The notes below the pieces were generated by a model. The model did not search any database. It had not been told where the DNA came from and saw only the letters and a list, made by a program, of their open reading frames with translations. A stretch of DNA of 28,030 nucleotides from Brachyspira sp. CAG:484 (GTDB lineage Bacteria; Cyanobacteriota; Vampirovibrionia; Gastranaerophilales; Gastranaerophilaceae): assembly GCA_000431315.1 (NCBI GenBank), contig HF989714.1, positions 5,134 through 33,163 on the forward strand, given 5' to 3'. Below, piece by piece: positions 8,167 through 16,625 of this stretch (positions are counted from its first letter, which is position 1; each line of letters begins with the position of its first letter). The position numbers were made by a program, and so were the translations under genes.

Positions 8167-9168
8167 TTATTCTCCAAAGTAATTTTTTAAACCTACTGTC
8201 AGTTTCTTGTTTTTACATAATTTCTTTAACTTAGCAATCGCTCTGTTTTCAATCTGTCTGATTCTTTCTCTTGAAACTCCATACTGGGAACCGATTTCAT
8301 CAAGAGTCTTTTTTGTTCCGCTGTTATCAAGTCCGTAACGTAGAATTAATACATCGCGTTCTTTCTGGCTAAGCTGGTTGAGCATTCTTCTTATGTCTTC
8401 AAACAAATTCTCCTGGGAAACCCTGCTGTCCGGAGTTATTGTTGAATCATCAACAATAAAATCTGCAATTTTTGAAGCATCATCAGATGAATTTGCAGGG
8501 GTTTCCATGCTGATTGTGGTTTGGGCAGATTTGATTATAGAATTCAATTTGCTGACAGAAATTCCCAGTCTGTAAGCTATTTCCTGTTTGCTTGGTGTAT
8601 GCCCGAGTTCGGTTGTCAAATCAATAGTTGCACGTCTGATTTTACCTAAGGATTCAATCATATGTATAGGCAGACGGATAATCCTTGCCTTATCAGCAAT
8701 AGCGCGGGTTATGGACTGCTGAATCCACCAGGTGGCATAAGTTGAGAATTTGTAGCCTTTTGTATAATCAAAACGTCCGGCAGCTTTCATTAAGCCTAAG
8801 TTGCCTTCCTGAATCAAATCAAGAAATGAAAGTCCTCTGCCTATATATTTTTTTGCAATACTTACAACAAGTCTGAGGTTTGCGTTAACAAGCAGATTTT
8901 TTGCAAACTCGCTTTGCTTTTCGTAAATCTGTTTAGCAAGATCAAGTTCCTGTTCGCTTGAAAGAAGCGGGATTTTTCCTATTTGCTGTAGATAGATTTT
9001 TACGCTGTCATCAGAATTTACTGATGATAAACTCTCCTGAATTTTCGGGTCTTCAACTGAATGAAGAACATCCTCTTCTTCATCATCTGTTTGGAATTGT
9101 GAGAAATCAACACCTTCATCAGAGATTTCTTCTGTAAGCATACCTAATTTTTCTATTTCTTTTTTCAT
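8167..9168 (-). CDS. rpoD: RNA polymerase sigma-70 factor, RpoD/SigA type
   Basis: Promoter-recognition subunit of RNA polymerase. 333 residues. After a short acidic N-terminal segment (1-50) come region 1.2 (VKIYLQQIGKIPLL, about 56-69), region 2 with NLRLVVSIAKKY and DLIQEGNLGLMKA, and the -10-melting helix YATWWIQQSITRAI (144-157). Region 3 starts at LPIHMIE, and region 4 ends in LDEIGSQYGVSRERIRQIE, the -35-binding helix-turn-helix. The close match to primary sigma factors suggests group 1 or 2. The lack of a long region 1.1 and non-conserved segment is like SigA or cyanobacterial group 2 factors, so whether it is the housekeeping factor cannot be settled here. It lies 68 bases after rlmB. 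Confidence 0.92.
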   Translation of the reverse strand: MKKEIEKLGMLTEEISDEGVDFSQFQTDDEEEDVLHSVEDPKIQESLSSVNSDDSVKIYLQQIGKIPLLSSEQELDLAKQIYEKQSEFAKNLLVNANLRLVVSIAKKYIGRGLSFLDLIQEGNLGLMKAAGRFDYTKGYKFSTYATWWIQQSITRAIADKARIIRLPIHMIESLGKIRRATIDLTTELGHTPSKQEIAYRLGISVSKLNSIIKSAQTTISMETPANSSDDASKIADFIVDDSTITPDSRVSQENLFEDIRRMLNQLSQKERDVLILRYGLDNSGTKKTLDEIGSQYGVSRERIRQIENRAIAKLKKLCKNKKLTVGLKNYFGE

Positions 9169-9236
9169 TTTTATAAAGCTCCGTTTAATATTATTATAAT
9201 GTATTTTACAAGTATATGCCCGTTTATTAACTTTGC

Positions 9237-9983
9237 TTAACTTTTATGCTGATTTTTTAATCGCTGGCGAACAGTTTCAAAAATAATTGCTGAAAGTGCA
9301 TTTGAAACATTGAGAGAATTAAAATTGTTTTCCATCGGAATTTTTACTATAAAATCCGATGCTTTTAACAATGATTTTGAAACTCCTGCATGCTCGGCTC
9401 CCATAATTATTGCAAAGTTCATATCGTTGTAATTAACATCATAATAATTATCTTTTGCAGAAGCATCTGTTGCAATTATCCACCAGTTGTTATCTTTTAA
9501 TTTATTAACTACGTTAGTCAGGCTATTTACTTTTATTACAGGAATATGGTTAATAGCTCCGGCACTTGTTTTTTCAACAATTGAGTTAACAAGCACATTA
9601 CGCCTTGATGGAATTATTATTCCTGCCACACCAGCACAAACACAAGTTCTTATTATTGCACCAAGATTATGCGGGTCTTCTACTCCGTCCAGTATTACAA
9701 CAGAGGCATTTTCATGTTTTTGCTCCAGAAAATCATCAAAATCTGTGTATTTTATTGGTGAAACCATTGCTATTACACCCTGATGATTAAATTCTGCATA
9801 AGGTGCAAATTTTTCTTTTGCTACAAATTGGAAAACTATTCCATTTTGTTTTGCAAGTTCTTTTATTTTGTTTAATTTGTTATCACTGTGAATATTCTTT
9901 GAAATAAGTATTTTGTTTATTTCTCTATCACCGGCTGTAAGAGCCTCTACTACAGAGTTTTTACCAAAGATTATATTCTCCAT
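9237..9983 (-). CDS. rlmB: TrmH/SpoU family RNA 2'-O-methyltransferase (RlmB-like)
   Basis: SAM-dependent ribose methyltransferase, most like RlmB, which methylates a guanosine in the 23S rRNA peptidyl-transferase region. 248 residues. The N-terminal substrate-binding domain (1-75) starts IFGKNSVVEAL. The SPOUT knot domain has motif 1 DPHNLGAIIRT (about 103-113), motif 2 IMGAEHAGVS (about 192-201) and motif 3 IPMENNFNSLNVSNA (about 213-227). The ATG shares one base with the nadA stop (TAATG), so the two genes are translationally coupled. The exact rRNA target is inferred from family resemblance. Confidence 0.88.
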   Translation of the reverse strand: MENIIFGKNSVVEALTAGDREINKILISKNIHSDNKLNKIKELAKQNGIVFQFVAKEKFAPYAEFNHQGVIAMVSPIKYTDFDDFLEQKHENASVVILDGVEDPHNLGAIIRTCVCAGVAGIIIPSRRNVLVNSIVEKTSAGAINHIPVIKVNSLTNVVNKLKDNNWWIIATDASAKDNYYDVNYNDMNFAIIMGAEHAGVSKSLLKASDFIVKIPMENNFNSLNVSNALSAIIFETVRQRLKNQHKS

Positions 9984-10891
9984 TATCCGGATACCTCAAG
10001 CATTCTGTCTATACATTTAATTGCTTTTTGTGCAATTTCTTTTTCAACATTTATTTCGTGCTGCTCATTTTTAAGTGCATTATAAATATCATCAAGTGTA
10101 TGCCATTTCATGTTTGGACAGATAATATTATCTTTTATAAGAATAAACTCTTTTTGAGGATAATCTCTTTTTAATCTGTCGGCAACACCTTTTTCTGTTG
10201 CGATTATAAACTGTTTTTTAGGGCTTTCGGCAGCATATTTCATAATCCCTGTTGTACTGCCGACGTAGTCTGCGAGTTTTACAACTTCTTTATGGCATTC
10301 CGGATGGGCAAGCACATCGGCATCAGGATATTTTTTTCTGGCTTCGGTAATATCTTCCGGTTTAATTCTAAGGTGCGTAGGGCAAAAGCCAGGATAAGTA
10401 ATTACTTTTGTTGTACCAAGCTGCTCTTCTACCCATTTGCCTAAATATGTATCAGGCAGGAATAAAACTTCGGGTGCATTCAAACTTTTTACTATCTTTA
10501 AAGCATTTGAGCTGGTACAGCATATATCGCATTCTGTTTTTACTTCTGCTGTTGAATTTATATAACATACAACAGGAACTCCGGGATGTTTTGCCTTAAA
10601 TTCCCTTAACTGCTGCAGGTTAATCATATCAGCCATTAAGCATCCTGATTCCAATCTCGGCAATAAAACTTTTTTTTCGGGGTTTAATATTTTAGCAGTC
10701 TGGGCCATAAAGTAAACTCCTGCAAAAACAATAATATCAGCATCTGTTTTTGCTGCCATCTGGCTTAAATATAAAGAATCTCCAACATAATCTGCTACCT
10801 CATCTACTTCCATATTTTGATAACAATGCGCCAGGATAACTGCATTTTTTTCCTTTTTCAGCTTCCGGATTTCACTCACAAGTGCACTCAT
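9983..10891 (-). CDS. nadA: Quinolinate synthase A
   Basis: Condenses iminoaspartate with dihydroxyacetone phosphate to quinolinate in de novo NAD synthesis, using a 4Fe-4S cluster. 302 residues, the compact form of the family. The likely cluster cysteines are C84 (ESGCLMAD), C170 (PGFCPTH) and C258 (IICPNMKW). AHCYQ near residue 21 and the GSTTGI segment near 211 are also typical. The ribosome site GGAGAA precedes the ATG. It is the first gene of a leftward nadA-rlmB unit. nadB and nadC, common partners, are not in the window. Confidence 0.95.
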   Translation of the reverse strand: MSALVSEIRKLKKEKNAVILAHCYQNMEVDEVADYVGDSLYLSQMAAKTDADIIVFAGVYFMAQTAKILNPEKKVLLPRLESGCLMADMINLQQLREFKAKHPGVPVVCYINSTAEVKTECDICCTSSNALKIVKSLNAPEVLFLPDTYLGKWVEEQLGTTKVITYPGFCPTHLRIKPEDITEARKKYPDADVLAHPECHKEVVKLADYVGSTTGIMKYAAESPKKQFIIATEKGVADRLKRDYPQKEFILIKDNIICPNMKWHTLDDIYNALKNEQHEINVEKEIAQKAIKCIDRMLEVSG

Positions 10892-10932
10892 TTAAGGGCT
10901 TCTCCTCTATTTAGTGTAAATTTTTGTTAAAT

Positions 10933-10962
10933 TTGGTGTGTCTATAAAATATATTGTATAAT
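10933..10962 (+). promoter_or_regulatory. Probable promoter of the pilMN-pilO operon
   Basis: A perfect TATAAT (10957-10962) with a weak -35 (TTGGTG, 10933-10938, 18-base spacer), 42 bases before the ATG at 11005. Confidence 0.45.
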
Positions 10963-11004
10963 AAAAATAGGAAATAGGTACAATAATAGAGAATTTTTAA
11001 GAAG

Positions 11005-12726
11005 ATGAGTGAAGATTTTTTAAGTAATTTTTTAGCTAAGCTTGGTGCAGGAAGTAAAGATACTATATATTTATCAGTAACACCGGGTTTAGGGTTGGAA
11101 ATGTGCCAGATTGATCAGCAAACAAGAACTGTCAAGGCTTATGCTGTCAGAGAACTGGCTTATAATGAAGCTTCAAGGGATATTACCGACTACGAAGCAT
11201 TTAAGAATGCGGTTGCAGAAATGTTTGAGGAGCTCAAGATTAACCCAAAATGTAATGTTGTGGTTAATATGCCTCTTGTATCACTGGGAACTATGAGTTT
11301 TCCTTTGCTTTTGGCGGACGACGCAATTGCTACAGGTATTATTTCAGAAGTTGAACAGACATATATTTTCAGACGTATGGAGCCGGCTGTTGCCTGGCAG
11401 GATGTTAATTCAGCATCAAATGCCGGAAGTGACAACCGTAAAGTCTTGTATTCAGCTATTCAGCAGGCGGTTATTGATAACATCAGTGCAGCTCTTGGCT
11501 CATTGGGCGCAACGCTTGCCGGAATTGAAGTGTCTTTAGCTTCTTATTTGAGAGCTTTGGATTTTGCCGGCTATACAACTGCACAGATGCAGGATAATGT
11601 TACCTGGAATTTGATGGTAGTTTCTTCTAACGGTTATTCTTTAACATCTCTGGTTGGTAAAAACGTAATCGATTATTATGAAGAACCTCTTGCTATCAAG
11701 ACTTTTGAAGGTGATGACATTTATAATGCGATTGTTGCATCAGCACAAATTACATTGATGAGTTATCCTGCAAATTACTTGTACATTATTTCAGAAACAG
11801 ATCAGGTTAGTGCTGAACTTTTATCTAAAAAAATCCAGGGTGCAGGTAATATCGACTTTTTAGAAAATAACAGCTTCAAAAAACATGAGGTTCTGCCGGT
11901 AAGTTTGGATATTCTTCCGGATAATGTTCTTAAAATTTCACTCCAGGCAGTAGGCTGTGCGACAGCTAATATTTCATCTTATCCGCTCAAGTTTAATTTC
12001 CTGGGCAATAAAAACATTACTGCTGCAGGAGAAGAACCTGTAAGTATTTCTTTCGGAGATAAAAGTTTTGAGATTACTCCGACTGCTGCTATGAATATGG
12101 CTGTACTTATAGCTGTAGTTGTAGCTGTTCCGCTTGTTCTTTTGGGATATATGTTCCTGCCTAAAGTTGAATCAGAACAACAGCAAAAGCTTGATGATGT
12201 AAATGTAAAAATTCAGGATATAGATGAACAGCTTAAAAAAATGGAAGGTGAAAAATCAAAGGCCAGCGCATTTGAACTGAAAAAAGAAGTTGAAGATGTT
12301 ATCAGTTTCAATCGTGCAAAACTGATGAATTATTCAGCAATCGGGCAATCTATTCCTGAAACTGTCTGGATTACCTATTTTATGACACAGGACAGCGGTC
12401 TTGTTGACATAAAAGGTGCTTCTACAAATGTTGAAGATATTTACGTATTTTTCAAAAACATGAAGGATTCTCTGATAAACACAAAACTCAGATTACAAAA
12501 GCTGGATATGCAATCAGCATCTGTTGATGATCTTGTTTCATCATCAGGACCTTCAAATTATGAATTTGAGATAACAAATATGGATCAGAGCCAGCTGGCT
12601 GCTCTGCTTGGTATTGTTGCAGGACAAGGGGCAAACCCGAATGATCCTAATGCTCAAAATAATAACAATAATCAAGGCGGCGGAAACGGTTTGTTGGGGA
12701 ATACTCCGCTGAATCTGGGTAAATAA
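11005..12726 (+). CDS. PilM-PilN fusion (GspL-like) type IV pilus/T2SS platform protein
   Basis: Inner-membrane assembly-platform protein for type IV pili or a type II secretion pseudopilus. Residues 1-345 resemble a cytoplasmic actin-like PilM/GspL domain (DTIYLSVTPGLGLEM near the start, EPAVAWQDV about 126-134). One membrane helix follows at about 362-385, then a coiled coil (390-430) and a PilN-like periplasmic domain (about 440-515, with the typical IPETVWITYF). The tail (535-573) is rich in Q, N and G. In most bacteria PilM and PilN are separate; one chain is the GspL arrangement. The next gene is PilO-like, 20 bases on, which supports the call. The ribosome site is weak (AAGAAG). Confidence 0.75.
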   Translation: MSEDFLSNFLAKLGAGSKDTIYLSVTPGLGLEMCQIDQQTRTVKAYAVRELAYNEASRDITDYEAFKNAVAEMFEELKINPKCNVVVNMPLVSLGTMSFPLLLADDAIATGIISEVEQTYIFRRMEPAVAWQDVNSASNAGSDNRKVLYSAIQQAVIDNISAALGSLGATLAGIEVSLASYLRALDFAGYTTAQMQDNVTWNLMVVSSNGYSLTSLVGKNVIDYYEEPLAIKTFEGDDIYNAIVASAQITLMSYPANYLYIISETDQVSAELLSKKIQGAGNIDFLENNSFKKHEVLPVSLDILPDNVLKISLQAVGCATANISSYPLKFNFLGNKNITAAGEEPVSISFGDKSFEITPTAAMNMAVLIAVVVAVPLVLLGYMFLPKVESEQQQKLDDVNVKIQDIDEQLKKMEGEKSKASAFELKKEVEDVISFNRAKLMNYSAIGQSIPETVWITYFMTQDSGLVDIKGASTNVEDIYVFFKNMKDSLINTKLRLQKLDMQSASVDDLVSSSGPSNYEFEITNMDQSQLAALLGIVAGQGANPNDPNAQNNNNNQGGGNGLLGNTPLNLGK

Positions 12727-12746
12727 TTAAGGAAAAAGGATATATA

Positions 12747-13337
12747 ATGGCTGTAGATACTGAAAAATTAAAGAAATTTAAAAATGCACTTATGATTTTA
12801 GGGCTTCTGGTATTTGTTGTAATATACCTTATGATAAATAGTATTGTTCCTAAAATTCAGAGTATCAGCACAATTTCTTCAGAATATAAAACCCAGTCGT
12901 CATCTCTTTCAGATAAAGAAAGAACTCTTGATAATCTGAAGGCTGCGGCTGTAAAAGCAAATGATATGAATATGTCTGATGTTAAGGAGATGTACAAACC
13001 TATCGAGGCTGGACTTGATGCAGAAAGTATTGTTGCATCACAGTTTAATGATATTCTAAAACTTCTCCGGGCTAATTCAATTAAGACAAAATCCGTACAG
13101 TATAATTACAATCCTCCGGAAGACCTTTTTGTAAAAGGTGCTGGAGATAAGCTGAGTGTTTGTAAACTTGATATGCAGATGGTTGCAACTTACAAAAATT
13201 TTGAAAACTTTTTGAAAGATTTGCATAAGCATAAACATTTTTTGGATATTGCTAAAATTGAAATTCTTCCTTATGAAAAAAATAAGACTATTTTGATTAT
13301 CAATTTGCAGTTAAAACTATACGCTCAGAAGATTTAG
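12747..13337 (+). CDS. pilO: PilO-like (GspM-like) inner-membrane platform protein
   Basis: 196 residues with the PilO layout: short cytoplasmic N-terminus, one membrane helix (about 12-34), a periplasmic coiled coil (about 40-75), and a ferredoxin-like domain ending with YKNFENFLKDLHKHKHFLDI. That segment is the hallmark 'fleeting' helix of PilO. It would pair with the PilN part of the upstream protein. AAGGAAAAAGGA precedes the ATG and the gap to pilMN is 20 bases, so the two form an operon. No PilP, PilQ, PilB, PilC or PilD is in the window; the rest of the machine must be elsewhere. Confidence 0.75.
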   Translation: MAVDTEKLKKFKNALMILGLLVFVVIYLMINSIVPKIQSISTISSEYKTQSSSLSDKERTLDNLKAAAVKANDMNMSDVKEMYKPIEAGLDAESIVASQFNDILKLLRANSIKTKSVQYNYNPPEDLFVKGAGDKLSVCKLDMQMVATYKNFENFLKDLHKHKHFLDIAKIEILPYEKNKTILIINLQLKLYAQKI

Positions 13338-13353
13338 TTTTTATCAGTTAAGA

Positions 13354-14208
13354 TTATTTAAACAGCTGGAAATTTATTCCGAACATAAGCTCGTTATTTT
13401 TAATACAGCTTGAACAGAATGGAGTTTCCAGCGTTGTTTTATGTGAATAATCTGTAAAATCTCCGCCGCATCGTCCTCTGTGGTCATTTGACAGGAATGG
13501 ACAGGTGTATATACCTTTTGCTGTTAAAATTCTGCCGTATTCACAGTCCAGCATGTTCCATTTCATAGTATCAAAGTCCTGCGGGGTTGTTTTATCGTAA
13601 AATTCATTTATGGCAAAATTGTGTTCTTGTGCGTCAAAGCCTATTTTGCTAAAAACTCTTTTAAATTCTTCTACAAGAACGCTTTTATCTTCTTTGTAAT
13701 AGTTTGTGACGCATAAAATAGGATTAAAGTCATATTTTACAAGACATTTCACAGCGTGTATAACCTGCCTGTATGTACCTCTGCCTCTTAGGTCATCACT
13801 TTTAATTTCATTGTAATGATCTATGCTTAATCTAAAAATTATTTCGTATTCGCTTTCATCTTCAACTCGTTTGAGAAACCTTGCTTTCTTCTCGTTAATA
13901 AAACTTCCGTTTGTACATATGCAGACATTGCATCTTTTAAGACAAAGACGGAGTATACTGTTAAAGTCAGGATGAGTCATCGGCTCTGCACCTGTAAGAT
14001 AGATACATTGAACAGGTTCCTGCATAGTGTCATTAAGTGCTTTTTTTATTGTGTCTATTGAGATAAAGTCTTTCACCTTTTTAGACAGAGGAAAATCAAT
14101 ATAACAATGTTTGCAGCGCTGATTGCAATTTTTTTCTGTTAATTCTATAAATAAATTATTCAGTGCCTTTAATTGGCATACAGGTGCGTGATAAATTGAT
14201 GATTTCAT
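13354..14208 (-). CDS. Radical SAM protein with C-terminal cysteine cluster
   Basis: Radical SAM enzyme of unknown substrate, 284 residues. The CxxxCxxC cluster motif is C28, C32, C35 (NCNQRCKHCY), followed by the SAM-contacting GAEPMTHPDF segment (about 74-83, the GGEP equivalent). The C-terminal 70 residues carry six cysteines (LDCEYG, YTCPFL, GRCGGDF, FCSSC) around an LTAKGIYTC element. This is the pattern of a SPASM-like auxiliary iron-sulfur domain. Such domains are common in peptide- and protein-modifying enzymes, but no precursor peptide is visible nearby. AAGGAGAG precedes the ATG. It follows the 104-aa gene leftward after 87 AT-rich bases. Confidence 0.8.
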   Translation of the reverse strand: MKSSIYHAPVCQLKALNNLFIELTEKNCNQRCKHCYIDFPLSKKVKDFISIDTIKKALNDTMQEPVQCIYLTGAEPMTHPDFNSILRLCLKRCNVCICTNGSFINEKKARFLKRVEDESEYEIIFRLSIDHYNEIKSDDLRGRGTYRQVIHAVKCLVKYDFNPILCVTNYYKEDKSVLVEEFKRVFSKIGFDAQEHNFAINEFYDKTTPQDFDTMKWNMLDCEYGRILTAKGIYTCPFLSNDHRGRCGGDFTDYSHKTTLETPFCSSCIKNNELMFGINFQLFK

Positions 14209-14295
14209 ATATAAACTCTCCTTTTATATAAAATTATTGTATGAATAACAATTTTTAATTGAAATCATCCAACTATCTATTCATTTGATTGATTT

Positions 14296-14610
14296 TTATT
14301 TTTGAAAATCATGGGGCTTTTTATCCTGAAGCCAGCGGCTCATAATGTAGTGTTCATAACTGAGGGCAAAATTATAGAGCGCTTTAACCAGCACCCTGCC
14401 GCTTTCTGATTTGCCTGTTATAAAAAAATCTCCGGCTTTATTTTCTGCAAGCATGATTTCTTTATGAACTATTTTATCAACATGATTTTTGGGATTTTTG
14501 TTTATAACAAGTTTTATCCAGCTGCACAAAAGTTTTGTTGCTGTTGTTTTGTTTTGTGCAATATCGTCGTTATGCTGCTGTATAAATTTAGAAAATTCCG
14601 ATAGTATCAT
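14296..14610 (-). CDS. Unassigned 104-aa protein downstream of comF
   Basis: Not recognised. 104 residues, basic, probably helical at both ends with a short beta segment in the middle (KAGDFFITGKSESGRVLVKALYNFA). No signal peptide, membrane segment or metal-binding cluster. Its ATG follows the comF stop with no gap, so translation is probably coupled, which argues that it is real and part of the histidine kinase-comF operon. One cysteine only. Confidence 0.6.
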   Translation of the reverse strand: MILSEFSKFIQQHNDDIAQNKTTATKLLCSWIKLVINKNPKNHVDKIVHKEIMLAENKAGDFFITGKSESGRVLVKALYNFALSYEHYIMSRWLQDKKPHDFQK

Positions 14611-15258
14611 TTAATCCTCAAAAGGTGTTGTGGCTGCAAAGCAGACAATGTTTTCTATGCCGTATTGTTTTAATTCTTTTATCATCTCTTCAAAAGTTGA
14701 ACCTGTGGTGCAAATATCATCCAGCAGCAAAACTGTTCCTGATTGAAGTTTTGTTTTATCAACTTTAAACGCATTAGAAAGGTTTTCTGCACGCTGGGCT
14801 TTTGTCAGTTTATACTGCGGTCTTGTGTCTTTGATACGCATAATCAGATCCGGATTATAATTATATCCGCCCAGTCTACAAAATTCAATTGCCGTAAGTT
14901 CCATATGATTGTATCTGCGTTTCCTTTTACGTTTTTCAAAAATAGGCACCGGAACAACCTGGAAATCTTTGCTGGTTGTTATTTTTTGCCAGTACTCATA
15001 CATAAATTTTGCCTGAAAGTATGCAAGTTCTCGTTGTCTGTGATATTTCAAACCGCGGATAAGTTTTTGGAGATTTTTTGCATAAACCCCTGCGCAGTAG
15101 ACTTTTTTTCCGCTGATAATCCTGTTAATTCTAACAGGCTGAAAATCAAGAGTGTCATAGCATTTAGTGCACATTCTTGAATTATCTTTGGAGCTTTTGC
15201 AAAAATAGCACTTTTTTTTATAAACCCAATCCAGCAGCGATAATAAAAAATCTTTCAT
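14611..15258 (-). CDS. comF: ComF-family phosphoribosyltransferase-like protein
   Basis: ComF-type protein, needed for DNA uptake during natural competence in characterised species, probably acting on incoming single-stranded DNA in the cytoplasm. 215 residues. An N-terminal four-cysteine zinc finger (C17, C20, C30, C33) is followed by a phosphoribosyltransferase-like fold with VPVPIFEKRKRKRRYN in the middle and the PRPP loop VLLLDDICTTGSTF near residues 175-188. It lies 12 bases after the histidine kinase and directly before the 104-aa gene. Together with pilin and PilMNO genes in the window it fits a competence pilus system, but many ComF homologs have unproven roles. Confidence 0.9.
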   Translation of the reverse strand: MKDFLLSLLDWVYKKKCYFCKSSKDNSRMCTKCYDTLDFQPVRINRIISGKKVYCAGVYAKNLQKLIRGLKYHRQRELAYFQAKFMYEYWQKITTSKDFQVVPVPIFEKRKRKRRYNHMELTAIEFCRLGGYNYNPDLIMRIKDTRPQYKLTKAQRAENLSNAFKVDKTKLQSGTVLLLDDICTTGSTFEEMIKELKQYGIENIVCFAATTPFED

Positions 15259-15270
15259 AATGAAATTATA

Positions 15271-16545
15271 CTATGAAGGTATTTTTATACAAAATTCTGT
15301 TCTTACATTTTCTTCGCTGTCAACGGTAATTTCTCCTCCATGTGCCCTTATTACCTGCTGGGATAGATATAGTCCCAAGCCTGTACCTATTTTGCGGAAT
15401 TTTTTTGCAGCAGAGTAGTATTTGTTAAATATTAGCTTAATCTCCTGCGGAGGAACACCCTGCCCGTAATCAATTACAGAAATAGTTATAAAACCCGGTA
15501 TTTCACCTGTTTTAATATCAATATCTTTTTTTGTATTGCTGTGGGCAATTGCGTTATTAATAAGGTTTTTAATTACACGTTCAAGCTGCATAGGATCTGC
15601 GGTCACTTTTATATCACGTTCGGGATTAAAGTTTACTTTTATTCCGGACATTGATGATATTGCGTTTGTTGTGTTAACAATTTCAGATATAAAACCATTC
15701 AGCTTTATATTTTCTTTTGATAGTTTAATCCCTTTTTCTTTTATTTTGTATGTTTCAAGTACAATCTGAACAAGATCGATTAATTCTTTATTTGAAATTT
15801 TCATGTTCATCAGTGCAACTTTTTGTTTGTCATTTATTTCGCCAAACTTGCCTTCTATTAAAAAGTCCAATATATTTGCTTCCGCAACTATAGGAACTTT
15901 CAAATCGTGTGTCAGTGTTGCTACAAAATCTTCTTTTAAAGTTTCAATTTCGCGTTCGTTTGTGACGTCCTTTATTATTAATACATAACGCTTTTTGTTA
16001 TCATCAAGTGAAAGTCTGATAGAACTGATTATAAAATTATTTGTAGGAGTATGCTTTATAAAGACATCTTTATTATTAAGCCTTTCTAAATTAATATTTT
16101 CTTCTGCAAATTGAAGAAAGTCTGTAATATTTTTACCTATAACGTCATGTCCTTTTACGCCAAACCAGGTGCTGATTTGCGGGGTGGCACGCAAAATATT
16201 CAAATGTTCATTTACGATTAAAATACCATCTGAAAGCGAGTTGATTACGGATTCAAGAAGTTTGTTCTGGCGCATTAGTTCTGCCTGGTATTCGATAATC
16301 ATTTTCTCTCTGTCATTTAGTGTTTCGACCATCCGGTTAATACTGTCTGTAACGTTTTGATATGTAGGATGTTCCAGTTTTTCGATTTTTGTGGAAAGAT
16401 TTCCGTAACGTATGGAATTAACAGTGTTTGTAACCATCCCCAAATAATCGTTAATTTTTGACCAGCGTTTGTTTGTCTGTTTTGTAATTAAAAATAAGCA
16501 GAGAAAAACAATTATGATACTGAAATTTATTATGTACCAGAGCAT
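15271..16545 (-). CDS. Membrane-anchored PAS sensor histidine kinase (orphan)
   Basis: Two-component sensor, 424 residues. One N-terminal membrane helix (about 3-21) is followed by a HAMP-like linker and coiled coil (30-95). A PAS domain (about 95-200) leads to the HisKA domain with phospho-acceptor H213 in ATLTHDLKVP. The HATPase domain has an N box (NLINNAIAH, 327-335), a G1 box (DYGQG, about 359-363) and a G2 box (GTGLGLYLS, 387-395). There is essentially no extracytoplasmic sensor loop, so the signal is probably intracellular or at the membrane. No response regulator gene is adjacent. It is first in an operon with comF. AAGGAG precedes the ATG. Confidence 0.9.
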   Translation of the reverse strand: MLWYIINFSIIIVFLCLFLITKQTNKRWSKINDYLGMVTNTVNSIRYGNLSTKIEKLEHPTYQNVTDSINRMVETLNDREKMIIEYQAELMRQNKLLESVINSLSDGILIVNEHLNILRATPQISTWFGVKGHDVIGKNITDFLQFAEENINLERLNNKDVFIKHTPTNNFIISSIRLSLDDNKKRYVLIIKDVTNEREIETLKEDFVATLTHDLKVPIVAEANILDFLIEGKFGEINDKQKVALMNMKISNKELIDLVQIVLETYKIKEKGIKLSKENIKLNGFISEIVNTTNAISSMSGIKVNFNPERDIKVTADPMQLERVIKNLINNAIAHSNTKKDIDIKTGEIPGFITISVIDYGQGVPPQEIKLIFNKYYSAAKKFRKIGTGLGLYLSQQVIRAHGGEITVDSEENVRTEFCIKIPS

Positions 16546-16581
16546 ACGAACTCCTTTAAAATAATCTGATTTTATGGTACA

Positions 16582-16610
16582 ATTATAGCAAATATCACTT
16601 TTTATGTTAA
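16582..16610 (-). promoter_or_regulatory. Promoter of the histidine kinase-comF operon
   Basis: On the minus strand: TTAACA (16610-16605), a 17-base spacer and TATAAT (16587-16582), with a TGC extended -10. It is 37 bases from the kinase ATG. The same 80-base gap must also serve rightward kdsC, for which only a weak match (TACAAT near 16578) is seen. Confidence 0.75.
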
Positions 16611-16625
16611 TACATTAAAGGAAGT

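Noticed and set aside
14224..14268. A 14-codon minus-strand frame ending at the ribosome site of the radical SAM gene, as a possible precursor peptide
   Set aside because: It lacks a ribosome site, is very short and reads like chance AT-rich sequence; no leader or core pattern is visible.
14743..15180. A 145-codon frame antisense to comF
   Set aside because: Cysteine- and phenylalanine-rich translation typical of the reverse strand of an AT-rich gene; no ribosome site; comF is certain.
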